A stretch of 64,000 nt of DNA from Plantago ovata. Lineage: Eukaryota; Streptophyta; Magnoliopsida; Lamiales; Plantaginaceae. Below the pieces are notes generated by a model that was not told the DNA's origin, did no database searches, and saw only the letters and a list, made by a program, of their open reading frames with translations. The position numbers were made by a program, and so were the translations under genes. This document shows positions 45,215-57,340 of this stretch, piece by piece. Position 1 is the first letter of the stretch. Every line of letters begins with the position of its first letter. Location: positions 50,066,362 through 50,130,361 of the forward strand of contig CM051457.1 in assembly GCA_028274465.1 (NCBI GenBank), given 5' to 3'.

Positions 45215-47358
45215 CTATCTCTTGTTTTTGCGGGTACTAGACTTCCCCTTCATCGATCTCCTTTCCATGCCACGAACCTGTGAATAAGAAAGAATATAGG
45301 CTGCAATACCACAGTAGTGAGTAGTAATATCAGGCGGTTCAGGTGGATCAGGTAAGGCTTTCAACACGTGTTGCTTGCCATTTACTTCAATAGTGCAAGT
45401 TCTTTGGTAGATGTCCATCACGGAGCGTAGTTTAGTCAAGAATGTTTGCCCTAAGAGTATGACATCCCCCGTCCCAGGTGCAGATGCCGGCATAACTACG
45501 AAATTGGTGTATATAGATGGTTCACCAATCTTGACCAACACGTTTTTCACAACGCCCTCGGGTCTCATAAATGATCCATCCGCCAGACGCACAATAGCCC
45601 TTTGCTCAGATAGTTTTCCAAGGTTGCTCTTTTCAAACACGTTCAAAGGGATTATGTTTGAGTAGGATCCCGTGTCTAGTGTGGCACGAACATCTTCAAG
45701 CTCACCAATCCCTACCTTAACATCGAAACTTTTAGGGAGTGGTTCGGGATCCTCTTGCTCCTCATCACTTGCGTCAGAACCAAGGTCCTCCTCTTCTTCC
45801 TCAGCCTGTAGAAGTTCTTCCTTCATGCAACACTCGCACCTAACGACCTTCCTGATGGTGATTTCGTCAGGTACATCACCAGCCAATTTCGACTTCACAG
45901 TGTTGCTAGGCAGTTTGCCTTGTTCTCTACTTGCTCCTCGGTCGATCAACTCTTGCAACTTTTGATGGGCAAGCCTAGTGCTCTCTTCCAACCTATCAAG
46001 CCTTGCCCTGGTCTTCTCGGAATCTTCTTCATAACGTTTGAGAAAACTCTGTGTGTGATCAACCATCTTTTGCAAGTTCTCCATCAGTTGAGCCGACTTC
46101 GACTTCGGTGGCTCTTTCGGAGCGAGGTTTTCGCAGTGATCATTACCATAGTTTAGCCTACTACGGTCTTGGTTAGGTCCGTAAGTTTGGTTAGCCGGTG
46201 CATATCCTTGATTGTTACGGTATCCTCTTCTCCAAAATCCACCTCGAGGATTCCTACCGTCTTGTCCGTAGCTAACTTCTTGAGTACCAAACTCCGTAGC
46301 AAAGGCTTCTTCTTCGCCTCCTCGAGCCCAGTTGCCATCATCGTATGCCAACTCCGATCTACACATATGAGCCCCATGCCCATAGTTCTTGCATATTCGG
46401 CATACTTCGTTCGAAACAGCTGTTCCGGTGGCGCTCTTGAGGATTTGCTTCAATTCATTGGTAAAGCACTCGAATTGATCCCCTTCCCCCTATACATAGG
46501 GGCTTCTTGAGTCGGTGGAGCTTCAGGTCCACGTCTCCTAACCATTGCTCTTGGGTCCTTGAACTGCGAACCCTTAGCAAGCCTTTCGAAAACAGCCCAG
46601 ACGGCTTCTGCGGTTTCCTCCCAAATATTGCCTCGGCATTGGAAATCCACCACTTGTTGGTTCTCGAAGGTTAGTCCATTGTAGAAGTGTTGTACTAGGT
46701 CGAAAAGTTCAAAACCATGGTGAGGGCACTTGTTCATGAGATCTTGGAGCCTCTCGAACGCGGTGTAGATGGTCTCATCATAGTCCTGCTTGAATCCAGT
46801 GATCTGCGCCTTTAGCGCGGTAGTCAAGGTGTGAGGGAAGTATTTCTCCATGAAAGCTGAAAAAACCTATTCCCAAGTGTCCAGCGAGCCGGCTGGTAGA
46901 GAACTCAGCCATGACTTGGCTCTGTCGCCAAGTCCCATAGCAAAAACCTTCATCCTCAACTCATCCGTTGTTATGTCAGCTCCGGGTCGTGGGAGTTGGT
47001 TGACGAAATCATCGATATCGTGCAAGTACCCCATCACATCTTCCCTTGATAAGCCATAGAACCTCGGAAGTTGTTGGAATGCGTGGTTCTTGATCTCCAG
47101 ATCTCGGGTTGCAGACGAAAGAACAATCGCCGGTCCCCTCATACGATCCTTGGTGGGTTGAACCCATGCCTTCAGTGGTCTAGCTTCTGTCATTCCGTCG
47201 ATTTCCTTGAAGAGACTGAGTAGAGATTCAGAGAAATCGGTTTCCTCTATTTCCTCTAGTGCGCGCCTTTCAAGTAGTCGCCTTCTTTGGTGGTAGACTC
47301 TGTCGATCTCAGCAATTGAATCAGCAAGCGGTGTTCCTGCAGAACGTGTATGTGGCAT
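45215..47358 (-). pseudogene. gag-protease of H, one stop and one frameshift
   Basis: Start MPHTRSAG at 47358. AAG to TAG at 46867-46869 (after SLDTWE) and a 1-nt deletion near 46489 (after APMYRG) break the frame; the rest is open to 45215. The CCHC knuckle CRICKNYGHGAHMC, coiled coil and DTGS protease are present and unchanged. Very close to B and J in sequence. Confidence 0.92.
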
Positions 47359-47506
47359 ACACTATCTGTAACAGACTAGGAAAGGTGATTAGAAATAGAC
47401 TAGGAAAGCAGTATCAGAGAGAGATTAAAAAGAAAAATTAAAACTAATAGAATTAGGAATCTAAAGCTGTAAATATAAACAAATTAAACAGAAAAAAGGA
47501 GTATAG

Positions 47507-47524
47507 TCCCCGGCAACGGCGCCA
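47507..47524 (-). other. Primer-binding site of H (tRNA-Asp)
   Basis: Minus-strand TGGCGCCGTTGCCGGGGA, identical to B. Confidence 0.93.
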
Positions 47525-47527
47525 ATT

Positions 47528-48765
47528 TGATGAACGTGCTGGTGTCGTGTTCCAACGCGAACGAATCAAATAAATTTGTAATCAAGCCAAAGGCAATCCA
47601 CAACTATAACGAAAACCGTAGTGTAGCAGTAGAATGACTCGAGTGTCGTTTTCTCAGGACTATAACTAGCTTTATCTATTTAACAAGAGAATATAAAACA
47701 GCAGACAGATAGCAATAGGGGGTTTCTAGCAGATAATGGAGATTTTTGATAGTATGGTCCTTCTTAACATAACGGGTCGATAATCATGCATGAATTCCTC
47801 GGTCTTGCATAGAGATCTTTGAATCAATCTAGTGTCATGTTGCAAATATTAAGCACTACGAAGATAATTGGTCTGACAAGTCAATCACGTTTGTCCTAAT
47901 GTGTTCCGTAATTATTCAACACTACGAAGATAATTGGTCTGATGGTCGACAAGTGTCCAATTGTGCATAATAATTAATACAACATACGAGAATTTTGGTT
48001 ACAACTGATCAACGAAATAAAGCAATGACACGGAGTATAATGCGCGATATAGCCATTAGCATGATTATCTTCCCTTCGCTAAGAATTCACATACTACCAC
48101 CAACGATAAGTTTAGCTACTCATAATAGGCATGCAATCAACAGAAATCATAGAAGAAAACATATTGAAAGATAAATAAAATAAGTAGATTAAACTGTAAG
48201 ATACAAGTTACCGAAGGTTGTCAATCTCCGGATGATTGCGATCCTACGAGCTCCAAACCGCTATGAAAAAAGTATCCCCTACCTAAAACTATAGAGACAG
48301 GTGAGAAAATAGGTCTCGAAAGATATGATTTTCGGAGAAAAACTGAGCACTATATATAGGCCCCGAAAAACTACGGGGCGGTTCGCCCCATGGTGCGGCG
48401 GTTCGCCCCCGAGTCTTTCTCGCGGAATTCCGCGTTTTCGACGCGTTTTTGGATTTCTTCACCTTTTCGGACTCGGTTTCTGACTTCTAGTAGCCTTCTA
48501 ACCTCCAGATTCGGCCCCTAGACTTCAAATCCTATCCGGAAACCTTCAGATACTCCAAATAGGCTTCTGGAACACCAATTCCTTGTCAACTTCAATATAA
48601 TTGCCCGGAAATCTTCGAATTTCAACCAAAACCTGTAAAATAAAATCTAAAGGGAAACGTGACACTATTCTAATAAAATGTACTAAAATATAGCTAAATT
48701 AACATAGAGGATAGCTAAAATAGGTGAAAAAGACTCGAATGAAAGTGTCAAATACACATTCATCA
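47528..48765 (-). repeat. 5' LTR of element H
   Basis: 1238 bp. TATATATA box at 48350-48358 and two GC palindromes at 48374-48407. A 38-39 bp deletion around 48281 removed the segment holding AGCTACGGAACTCCCAGG. Confidence 0.94.
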
Positions 48766-48770
48766 GTAGC

Positions 48771-49871
48771 ACACCGAAAACGCAATTACAATGACTCACA
48801 AACGACCTCCCCAAACCTATTCGAAAGAATAGGTTGGAGCACAAACTTTACGAAAAAAGAAAACAAACTCACATCACTCAAAATCGAAAAACAAGTCATA
48901 TTGACAGCATAACCCCCGCCCCAAACCTATTCGTTAGAATAAGTTTCAAACAAAGGATCACACTACCTCCTTCCTAGGCTTTTAGCAATCTCAAAGCAAG
49001 GTGAAGACTTGTTGCCTCTTAGGTACATAATTACACGGGAAAACAACTACAAGACTCTAACATGCATCATCTTGTTATAAAGGCCTTCGTGAACCGCAGT
49101 AGAGAAAACACCACTAAGTGATGTCGAGACTACCAAGCTTAACTAAGTGCATATATAAATGTGACAAGCCAAGCGAGAAAAACCTCAAACAAATTCATAG
49201 AGATGAAACGCATGGTCAAAGGTCATAACTAGTTAATCTACCCAATAAAAAGTTCAAAAAAATTGGCAATAAACTCCACACAAAAACATGCAAAACTATA
49301 CTAGGATGAATGTAGTGTATGCAACTAAATACTAAGAAAGCGGTAAATGTGCAAAGCAAACAAAAGGTTTCACGAGTTTACCATAAGCAAAACAAGTATA
49401 GAGATAGCCAGCGATAACCCCCCCCCAAACCTGAACGTCGTTGCTCGTCCCGAACTTCGAATGTGGATTTAAAGTGAGAGCCAACTTGTACCTGTAACCT
49501 ATAGGCCTCAAGGAAACTCGTGAGAAACCAAAACAGGCGATAAAAGAAGTAAAAAGATCAATAATTTAGCATAATAGGAGTAAAATGGGGTTCCGAACGA
49601 AAATCCGGGCCTCTGGGTTTCTGGACACCCGGGGCGAACCGTCCCAGGTGGGGGGCGATTCTCCTGGGGCGTCCAGAATGTCCCAGGCGGCCTGGACTTG
49701 CCAGGCGAATCGCCCCACGTGGGGGGCGGTTCGCCTGGCATCTCCAGACTCCTAGAGACGCCTTTTTCCTCCCAAAACGCAAAATTATCATCTTAAAACC
49801 TATTTTATCACCAAAAACATACGAAAAACACAATGACATGCTCAAAACAACAAAATACATCATACCTATCC
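48771..49871 (-). other. 3' non-coding region of G (second part)
   Basis: No gene. AACCTATTC/GAATAGGTT repeat near 48814-48835 and a decayed second one near 48926-48947, a GGTTTGGGG motif beside a C run at 49418-49428, and GC palindromes at 49630-49740. Confidence 0.72.
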
Positions 49872-50771
49872 TTAAGTAGAGGTGGGAAAGGTTAGTTCCA
49901 ATTCCACAGGAAGATGGCATGCTTTCCCATACACAAGTCTATACGGAGTGGTCCCAATCACCGTCTTGTAGCTAGTTCTATACGCCCAAAGCGCATCATT
50001 CAATTTTCCAGACCAATCTTTCCTACTAGGCTTCACCACTCGCTCGAGAATCTTCTTAATCTGACGGTTGCTAACTTCAACTTGTCCCGAAGTCTGTGGA
50101 TGATATGGCGTAGAAACACTATGGGTGACATCGTACTTCTTAAGAAGAGAAGCAAAGGTTCTGTTGACGAAGTGCGAACCTCCATCGCTGATGATCGTCC
50201 TAGGACATCCAAATCTAGAAAAGATCACATCCTTTAAGAACTTCGTAACAACCACGGCATCATTCTTTCTTGTGGGAATCGCCTCTACCCACTTTGTCAC
50301 ATAATCCACCGCGACGAGAATGTATTCGTAACCTCCACTTGATGGAAACGGTCCCATGAAATCAATGCCCCACACGTCAAAAGGCTCGACCACTAGATTC
50401 CCTTGAAGGGGAATTTCCTCCTTCTTGCCAATATTACCCCCTCGTTGACATGGGTCACAATTTTTCACAAAACTTCGAGCATCTTGGTGCAAACTTGGCC
50501 AGAAAAATCCCGCTTGTAGCACCTTGCGAGCCGTTTTAATGCCACTATAGTGTCCTCCGCAATGAAACTCATGGCACTGACTCAGCAAACTTTGTTGTTC
50601 TTCTTGCGGAATGCACCTTCTCAGAATTCCATCAGCTCCTTTTTTAAAAAGATTCGGATCATCCCATATGTAATATCTGCAACGCTTGGCAAGAGATCTC
50701 CTATCGGAGGCTGAAAAATTAGTTGGGCAAATACCCATAGCCAAATAGTTCACAATATCAGCATACCATGG
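49872..50771 (-). pseudogene. Integrase of G, C-terminal block deleted
   Basis: Reads without a stop from the I junction to 49872. Zinc-binding region (HCGGHYSG ... CDPCQRGG), catalytic [17 protein letters not shown] and QVEVSNRQ are all present. After CHLPVELE the frame jumps straight to LTFPTST and the stop, where E has about 130 more residues including the FPGKL/DGPY block. This is a clean in-frame deletion. RNase H and RT would lie to the right, beyond I and J. Confidence 0.87.
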
Positions 50772-52316
50772 TGATGAACGCGCGGATGTCGTGCTCCGAG
50801 CAAATCAAATAAATTTGTTATTTAGCCAAAGGCAATTCACGACTACAACGAAAACCGTAGTATAGTAGTAGAATGACCTCGAGTGTCGTTCTCTAAGGAC
50901 TATAACTAGCTTTATCTATTTAACTAAAGAATATAAAAACAGCAAACCGTATAGCAAGCATTTTTCTAACAGATAATGGAGATTGGTGATAGTATGGTCC
51001 TTCAAAGCATAACGGGTTAATAATCATGCGTAAATTCCTCGGTCTTGCATGGAGATCTTTGATCAATCAATTGTCCTGTTGTAATCATTAAACACTACGA
51101 AGATAAAGATACTGACAGGTCAACACTATTGTCCTATTGTGTTCCGTAATTATTCAACACTACGAAGATATAGATGTGCATAGGTCGACGAGGGTCCAGT
51201 TGTGCATAATAATTAATCAACATACGAAAATATAGGCTGAGCCTGATCAACGAAATAAAGCAATAACACGGAGTATAATGCGCGATATAGCCATTAGCAT
51301 GATTATCAACCCTTCGCTAAGAATTCACATACTACCACCAACGATAAGTTTAGCTACTCATAGTTGTCATGCAATCAACAAAAATCATAGAAGAACACAT
51401 GTTGAAGGATGTATAAAAATAAGTAGAAAAACTGTAAGATACAATGTTACCGAAGGTTGTGACGAGGGTCCAGTTGTGCATAATAATTAATCAACATACG
51501 AAAATATAGGCTGAGCCTGATCAACGAAATAAAGCAATAACACGGAGTATAATGCGCGATATAGCCATTAGCATGATTATCAACCCTTCGCTAAGAATTC
51601 ACATACTACCACCAACGATAAGTTTAGCTACTCATAGTTGTCATGCAATCAACAAAAATCATAGAAGAAAACATGTTGAAGGATGTATAAAAATAAGTAG
51701 AAAAACTGTAAGATACAATGTTACCGAAGGTTGTTAGTCTCCGAAGAATCGCGATCTTACAAGCTCCAAACTGCTATGAAAAAGTGTCTCCTAAGCTACG
51801 AACCCCCAGAACAGGCACTGGCAGGTTCCTACCTAAAATTACAGAGAAAGGTGAGAGAATAGGTTTGGAAAAGTATGAATTTCGGAGAAAAACTGAGCAA
51901 CTATACATAGGCTTCGAAATAGTGTGGGGCGATTCGCCCCACGTCCCGGGCGATTCGCCCGGGAGTAAATTTCGCGGAATTCCGCGTTTTCGACGCGTTT
52001 TTGGATTTCTTCCCCTTTTCGGACTCGGTTTCTGACTTCTAGTGGCCTTCTAACCTCCAGATTCGACCCCTAGACTCCAAATCCTATCCGGAAACCTTCA
52101 GATACTCCAAATAGGCTTCTGGAACACCAATTCCTTGTCAACTTCAATATAATTGCCCTGAAATCCTCGTTTTTCAACCAAAATCTGTAAAATAAAATCT
52201 AAAGGGAAACGTGACACTATTCTAATAAAATGCACTAAAATATAGCTAAATTAAATAGAGTATAGCTATAATAGGTGAAAAAAGCTCAAATGAAATTGTA
52301 AAATATACATTCATCA
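50772..52316 (-). repeat. 3' LTR of element I, with internal duplication
   Basis: 1545 bp, longer than its relatives because of a 274-bp tandem duplication. GC palindromes at 51923-51963. The TATA region has decayed (TATACATA). Confidence 0.92.
51187..51734. repeat. 274-bp tandem duplication in LTR of I
   Basis: 51187-51460 is repeated at 51461-51734 with one mismatch seen (AGAACACATG versus AGAAAACATG). It spans the region ending CGAAGGTTGT. Recent by its identity. Confidence 0.95.
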
Positions 52317-53847
52317 AACTCCCCAAACCGAACCTTTGCTTGTCCTCAAGCAACTAAGCTAGACTCTAATGCAAAAAACAATGCATGACACAAAATGTAG
52401 TCTACTGCCAAATAAAATGAACTAGTCCACTGAATCTTATCAAAAAACATATGAACATAAACCATATAAATCAAAGCATGAATATGGGTTGAAGAATACC
52501 TCGATTGACTTATTCACATCCACATAAGCACTTATGTCAAGACAAGATAGTCTCTCGTAACATTCTCTACCTGGACCTAGTCAGTGACGACGTAATGAAG
52601 CATGCTAAGATACGAATGGTTGTCCCGTGCCTATGAAACTGAGGACTTACTGCTGTTTACCAAGTTTAAGACTTTCCCTCAAAGAGGTCGAACCAGTACT
52701 GGCTCTCATCAAACGAATGAGGGTTCCCTATAAAAGATAACACTCCCCTATTTTACCCATCTCTCAAGCAAAGTCTTAAGCTATTCACCATTTCCTGAAT
52801 GGCAGGACGATGGTGGTCTAGAACAGATGACAGTCAAAAGCAAAAGACAAAAAATAGAAAATTACAACACGATTACGAACATTACAAAAAGAGACACAAC
52901 ACTTTGCTAAACTGCTATTTGGCTTTCTTTTTTGGACCCTTCATTGATTTTTTGGGGTCTTTTCCGTTTTTTTTTTTCTCCTTCCAGTTTCTTTTTTCTT
53001 TTTTTCTTTTTTCCTGGAATTTTTCCTTTTTTTTCGATTTTTTTTAGCCAGCACTAGCATAACAAAAAGGGAGAAAATGACTCACACGACTTCCCCAAAC
53101 CTATTCGAAAGAATAGGTTGGAGTACAAAATTTACGGAAAAGGAAAAATAAACTCACGATACGGAAATGAAAAACGAAAACAAGTCTAATGATGGTGTAA
53201 CCCCCTCCCCAAACCTATTCGGAAGAATAGGTTATCAACAAAGGATCACAACACCTCACACTACCTCCTTCCTAGGCATTTAGCAATCTCAAAGCATGCT
53301 GAAGACTTGTTGCCTCTTAGGTTCATAATTACTCGGGAAAACAACCATAAGACCCTTACATGCATCATCCTATTATAAAGGCCTTCGTGAACCGCAGTAG
53401 AGAAAACACCACTAAGTGATGTCGAGACTACCAAGCTTAACTAAGTGCAATACATAAATGTGACAAGCCAAGCGAAAAAAACCTCAAACAAATTCATAGA
53501 GATGAAGCATACGATTAATGGCATAGTTAGTTGATCTACCCAATAAAAAAGTTCAAAAAATTCGGCAATAAACTCCATATAAAACATGCAAGACTATCCT
53601 AGGATGAATGTAGTGAATGCAACCTAAAAAATCTAAGAAAGCAGTAAACGTGCAAATGCAAATGCAAACAAAGAACAAGATACTAATCAACACAAAGCCA
53701 AACAATACTTAACATCACGGTTCACATCCCATCCCCCTTACGATTCTTAAGCTAGCCCCTAGCAAAAGAGAATGAGTAATAAGAAGTGATACTAGATGTT
53801 ACCGAACGGTTTGGCCTCGGTTGGCTGAGAGTGGACATGTGAAAGGA
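52317..53847 (-). other. PPT and 3' non-coding region of I
   Basis: No gene. PPT at 52317-52334, purine tract 52957-53045 (as pyrimidines), two AACCTATTC/GAATAGGTT repeats near 53099-53120 and 53212-53233, then the post-ORF2 segment shared with A and J. Confidence 0.78.
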
Positions 53848-55164
53848 CTAATCATCGGGATGGTAATCCCCATAAAAGTCCCTCCACATGTCAGACATGA
53901 GCTCATTGGACTGACGTAGAGCCTCCTGCTGCTCCTGGATGAGCTGTTGCTGCTCCCACCTTTGTTGCCTATCCTCTCGGCGATGCTCCTCGAATGTCTC
54001 CCAATCGCGGTTGTGCTGGGCAATGTGCCTATCGAGGTCCTGTTGCATGGCCGCGTTGCTGGCGTCAATTCTATCGAAATGGCCGTCGAGGTAGGTACGG
54101 AATTCAGAGAAGTCAAATCCTCTAGCCCCCTGTGGTGCTCGAGGCGGTGCATGCGGTCCTCTATGGACAAATGGGATATCTGGGATAGGGGCTTGGCCAT
54201 CATCGGCCTCCATAGCATCCTCATGATCATCGTCATGATCGGAATCGCTCGGCTGGAAGGGTGCTCCTACATCAGCGGCGGCAGCCGTGGGGTTCTTCAA
54301 CTGATACCTAGTCAGCTGCACCTCAATGGTTGAGGGTGAAAGGGCAGCGACCTCGCAATCCCCCTCCTCAATGTCATCGACCCCATGATATTTGCAGTAG
54401 GCAGTGATGAAGCTTGGGAAGATGAAGGGCTTCCTCTTCTTTTCCCAGTGGCGCTCGTACTCCTCATACATGATGTGCCCGATGTCGATCCGATGTCTGT
54501 CTATCAAGCAGTAGAGGAGCTCGGTGTAGTAGGGCTGAATCCACGAGTCATTCTTCCTAGGGATCAAGTTGAAGATACAAAGTTTCATCATCACCTTAGC
54601 TTCAATGCTAAGGTCGTTCTGACGTATCCGTGTAGGTTCTCCCCCAATTTCTGGATATCGGTACTCCCTGTTGCAGATCACATCTGTGATATGTCTTCCT
54701 ATCCCCCTAGAGGCCCTCGAATACAGGTAGGCATGGTCGCTCCCTGTGAATTCCTGCTGCCCAAAATGGATGAATGAAGAAATGTGCTCTGGTGTCCACG
54801 GTATTATCAGGCCTCGAACTAGTACCCCATTCTTCTCCTCGAGATCTGTGTATCCAGTGTAGAACTCTTGGAGGAGGCTCTCGTAGTACCCCTTGAACCT
54901 GTTGGAACTGTACCAAACCCAATTCCTTCTTGACGCCAATCGTGATAGCGTCCTATACCCTGCCGTATCAACTGCTGACCCTGGAATATCAATCCTCCTG
55001 TCTGGAATGATCGATCTTCCCCCATCGGCCAGCTCTGCTTCTAGCCTTGGGCGCACCTCTACCGCAGCTACAGACATCTCGTACATATGGTGAGACGGTT
55101 GGGAGCTTGATGCTACTCCCTTCCTCTTTCTGCTCGAGCCGGCTCTCCTCCATCTTGGTGCCAT
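53848..55164 (-). CDS. ORF2 of element I, intact (438 aa)
   Basis: The only complete copy. Start MAPRWRRAGSS at 55164, six bases after the end of the leader intron. N-terminal basic stretch SSRKRKG could be a nuclear signal. Globular middle with YSSNRFKGY, RGLIIPWTPEHI and YLYSRASRGIGRHI. Acidic linker (DSDHDDDHEDAMEADDG, about residues 310-326). C-terminal Q/E coiled coil ending MWRDFYGDYHPDD. It resembles the Athila 3' ORF with the putative plant transposon protein domain; the role is unknown. No signal peptide or hydrophobic span is visible. Since gag-pro copies nearby are broken, an intact ORF2 is notable. Confidence 0.82.
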   Translation of the reverse strand: MAPRWRRAGSSRKRKGVASSSQPSHHMYEMSVAAVEVRPRLEAELADGGRSIIPDRRIDIPGSAVDTAGYRTLSRLASRRNWVWYSSNRFKGYYESLLQEFYTGYTDLEEKNGVLVRGLIIPWTPEHISSFIHFGQQEFTGSDHAYLYSRASRGIGRHITDVICNREYRYPEIGGEPTRIRQNDLSIEAKVMMKLCIFNLIPRKNDSWIQPYYTELLYCLIDRHRIDIGHIMYEEYERHWEKKRKPFIFPSFITAYCKYHGVDDIEEGDCEVAALSPSTIEVQLTRYQLKNPTAAAADVGAPFQPSDSDHDDDHEDAMEADDGQAPIPDIPFVHRGPHAPPRAPQGARGFDFSEFRTYLDGHFDRIDASNAAMQQDLDRHIAQHNRDWETFEEHRREDRQQRWEQQQLIQEQQEALRQSNELMSDMWRDFYGDYHPDD

Positions 55165-56060
55165 GATTCCTACTAACAACAATTAGTATCTTGTACGATG
55201 CAAAACAGACCTATGCATATGTAAATGTACGAGCGAACAAACGAGCAATATCTTCAAAAATCCAACTCCTCAAAAACCCAATGTCTAGTCTAGCTACTTC
55301 ATCACGCAACATGTCAATGTAACTACTACAATAACATATCATGTTATGCTCTTGCTAAACATCAAATGCCTTGAATCACAAGGTTCAATCCATACCATAA
55401 TAACAAAAAATCTAACATAAATCCTCAACTTCATCAATCATGCATTCTACCATTACATCCATCATTATCATATCAACAAACACATGTTTAAGCATGGAAT
55501 GAAAGTAAGAGATACATTTCCTAACAAGATATATCATCTAATAGCAAAAATCTCAAATCAACAAACCAAGCCTAATTGAACATGCAATTGATAATGAATA
55601 ACGAATCTAATCATATTAAATCAAAAAAACCCCAAATTTGAAAAATTACGGTTCATGTGAGATTACCTCAAATCCGGAGATTGAATGAACTAGGAAGAGA
55701 TTTGTTCGGATGAAAAGAAAGAGCACGTAACGGGCTTCGATTGAAGCTAAAGAACACAAGATTTGGTGGAATTATGAAGAAGTTATAAAGGTTTGAAGGT
55801 ATTTTGAAAATGGAGAAAATTTTGGAGTTAAGATGATGAAAATGGAGAAATTGAGAGAATGGGGAAGAAATCCCCGTTTTTAATTACTGCAGGTCGTGGG
55901 GCGATTCGCCCCACGCCTGGAGCGAATCGCCCCGCGCGTCCAGAGCGCGCGCGCACGCTCTGGAGCGTAGGGCGATTCGTCCCCCATGGGGGGCGATTCG
56001 CCCCCACCTCCTGAGGTGGGGAGACGATCGTTTCGAAATAAAAAGCGGTTTTTAGTCACC
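55165..56060 (-). promoter_or_regulatory. ORF2 leader of I: probable intron, pyrimidine-rich UTR and GC palindromes
   Basis: Minus-strand intron with donor TTTGAG|GTAATC at 55666 and acceptor GTTAGTAG|GAATC at 55170 (497 nt). Upstream are a UTR-like stretch and GC palindromes of the GGGGCGAATCGCCCC type at about 55895-56025. Same order as in A and J. Confidence 0.55.
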
Positions 56061-56397
56061 GCTAAATAGAGCTTCTTTTTGATGCTCCATCCATTTCCAA
56101 ATAGCTAGTTTTCTGTCAGACGAGGCCCCCTAAATAGAGAGGGGCTAAACAAGTAGAGCCACCAAGCTCTTTTCCGATGGGGCAAAAACAAGGACCGAAT
56201 AGGACTTTCCGACAAAAATCCAAGGCCGCATTCTCCCTCTGGTCATCTATTGTGTCGATGAAGCCCGTGAAAGACTGAAGATTTTTCGAGGACAGATTAT
56301 AGAAGGATCAACGGTGAGCTTACTAGCCCTTCCCAAGCGCCTCTTACCGTAGTTTTCAAAAACAGCTAACATCGGTGTAAAAAATAGAGTTGGATCT
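56061..56397. other. 337-bp insertion of unknown origin in I
   Basis: Absent from the same place in A and J. Flanks match A (AAAACCGC side and GAAAACCATTTT side). No LTR, terminal inverted repeat, clear duplication or open frame. Texture differs from the surroundings; organelle DNA or a small non-autonomous element are possible. Confidence 0.6.
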
Positions 56398-56609
56398 GAA
56401 AACCATTTTTCTCAAAAAATCACTCGAAAAATCGCACTCAAACATAACATAAGCACATACGACACAAAGATGAACAAATTCACATATGAAAAGCAAATTG
56501 TTCAAGTATGAATGCATTCAATAAAGAGGTAAAGAAAGCAATAAAAACCCCGGGTTGCCTCCCGGATAGCGCCATTGTTTAAAGTCTTTGACTCGACTCC
56601 TGTCTTTGC
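56398..56609 (-). other. Spacer between leader and gag-pro of I
   Basis: Non-coding. Holds the hairpin CCGGGAGGCAACCCGG (minus strand, 56550-56565) and matches 3293-3510 of A. Confidence 0.7.
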
Positions 56610-57340
56610 CTAGCTTTTCTTCTTGAGGGTACTAGACTTCCCCTTCACTGATCTCCTTCCCATGCCTCGAACCTGTGAATAAGAATGAACATAGACATTA
56701 AGACCACTGTAGTCAATAGTGTTAGAAGTGTCAGGTGGATCAGGTGGATCAGATATGGCTTGCAACAAATGTTGCTTGCCATCCACTTCAATAGTGCAAG
56801 TTCTTTGGTAGATGTCCATCACGGAGCGTAGCTTAGTCAAGAACGTTCGCCCCAAGAGAATGACATCCCCTGTCCCATGTGTAGACGCCGACATAACTAC
56901 AAAATCGGTGTATACAGAAGCTTCACCAATCTTGACTAATACATTCTTCACAACGCCTTCGGGTTTCCCAAAGGACCCATCCGCCAGTTGCACAATAGCC
57001 TTATGCACAAATAGTTTTCCAAGGTTACTCTTCTCGAAAACATTCAATGGGAGCACATTAGAGTAGGATCCCGTGTCTAGTGTGGCACGGACATCTTCAA
57101 GTTCCCCAATCCCGATCTTAACATCGAAACTTTGAGGGAGTGGCTCGGGATCCTCTTGCTCCTCTCCATTCTCGTTAGTACTAAGGTCCTTCTCTTCTTC
57201 CTCGGCATGTGGGGGCATTTCCCCCTTGCAACTCTCACACTTAGCAACCTTCTTGATGGTGATTTCAACAGGTAGATCACCCACCAAGGTAATGGACATC
57301 GACTTCTCAGTGTTGCTAGGTAGTTTGCCTTGTTCCCTAC
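56610..57340 (-). pseudogene. gag-protease of I, protease half
   Basis: Open from the J junction to the stop at 56610. Includes the Cys-rich KCESCKGEMPP stretch, acidic linker, protease with DTGSYSN near 57075 and VILLGRTFL, and the basic tail. Closest to A (shared KVAKCESC variant), while B, H and J share a VRCECCMKEE-type variant. The gag half is displaced by J. Confidence 0.9.

Larger units (their letters stand above)
42365..48765 (-). mobile_element. Element H: complete gag-pro-only Athila-like retrotransposon
   Basis: 6401 bp on the minus strand, flanked by GTAGC. LTRs 42365-43640 and 47528-48765, tRNA-Asp PBS, gag-protease, hairpin (45155-45170), purine tract and PPT. Same structure and nearly the same length as B, but with a different 3' LTR end sequence (GCTGGTGTCGTGTTCC type). 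No RT, integrase or ORF2. Confidence 0.95.
40403..50771 (-). mobile_element. Element G: second Athila element with integrase, split by H and cut by I
   Basis: Minus strand. 3' LTR 40403-41609, PPT and 3' region to 42364, insertion H (42365-48770 with duplication), then 48771-50771 with integrase. Its 5' half lies beyond I and J. The left flank ACACG at 40398-40402 should be repeated outside the window. By protein sequence G is close to E. Confidence 0.85.
50772..57340 (-). mobile_element. Element I: Athila-like gag-pro + ORF2 element, cut by J
   Basis: Minus strand, same layout as A. 3' LTR 50772-52316, 3' non-coding region, ORF2, leader with probable intron, hairpin (56550-56565), then the protease half of gag-pro up to J at 57341. 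The rest lies outside. Left flank CATGG (50767-50771). It gives the only uninterrupted ORF2 in the window. Confidence 0.9.
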
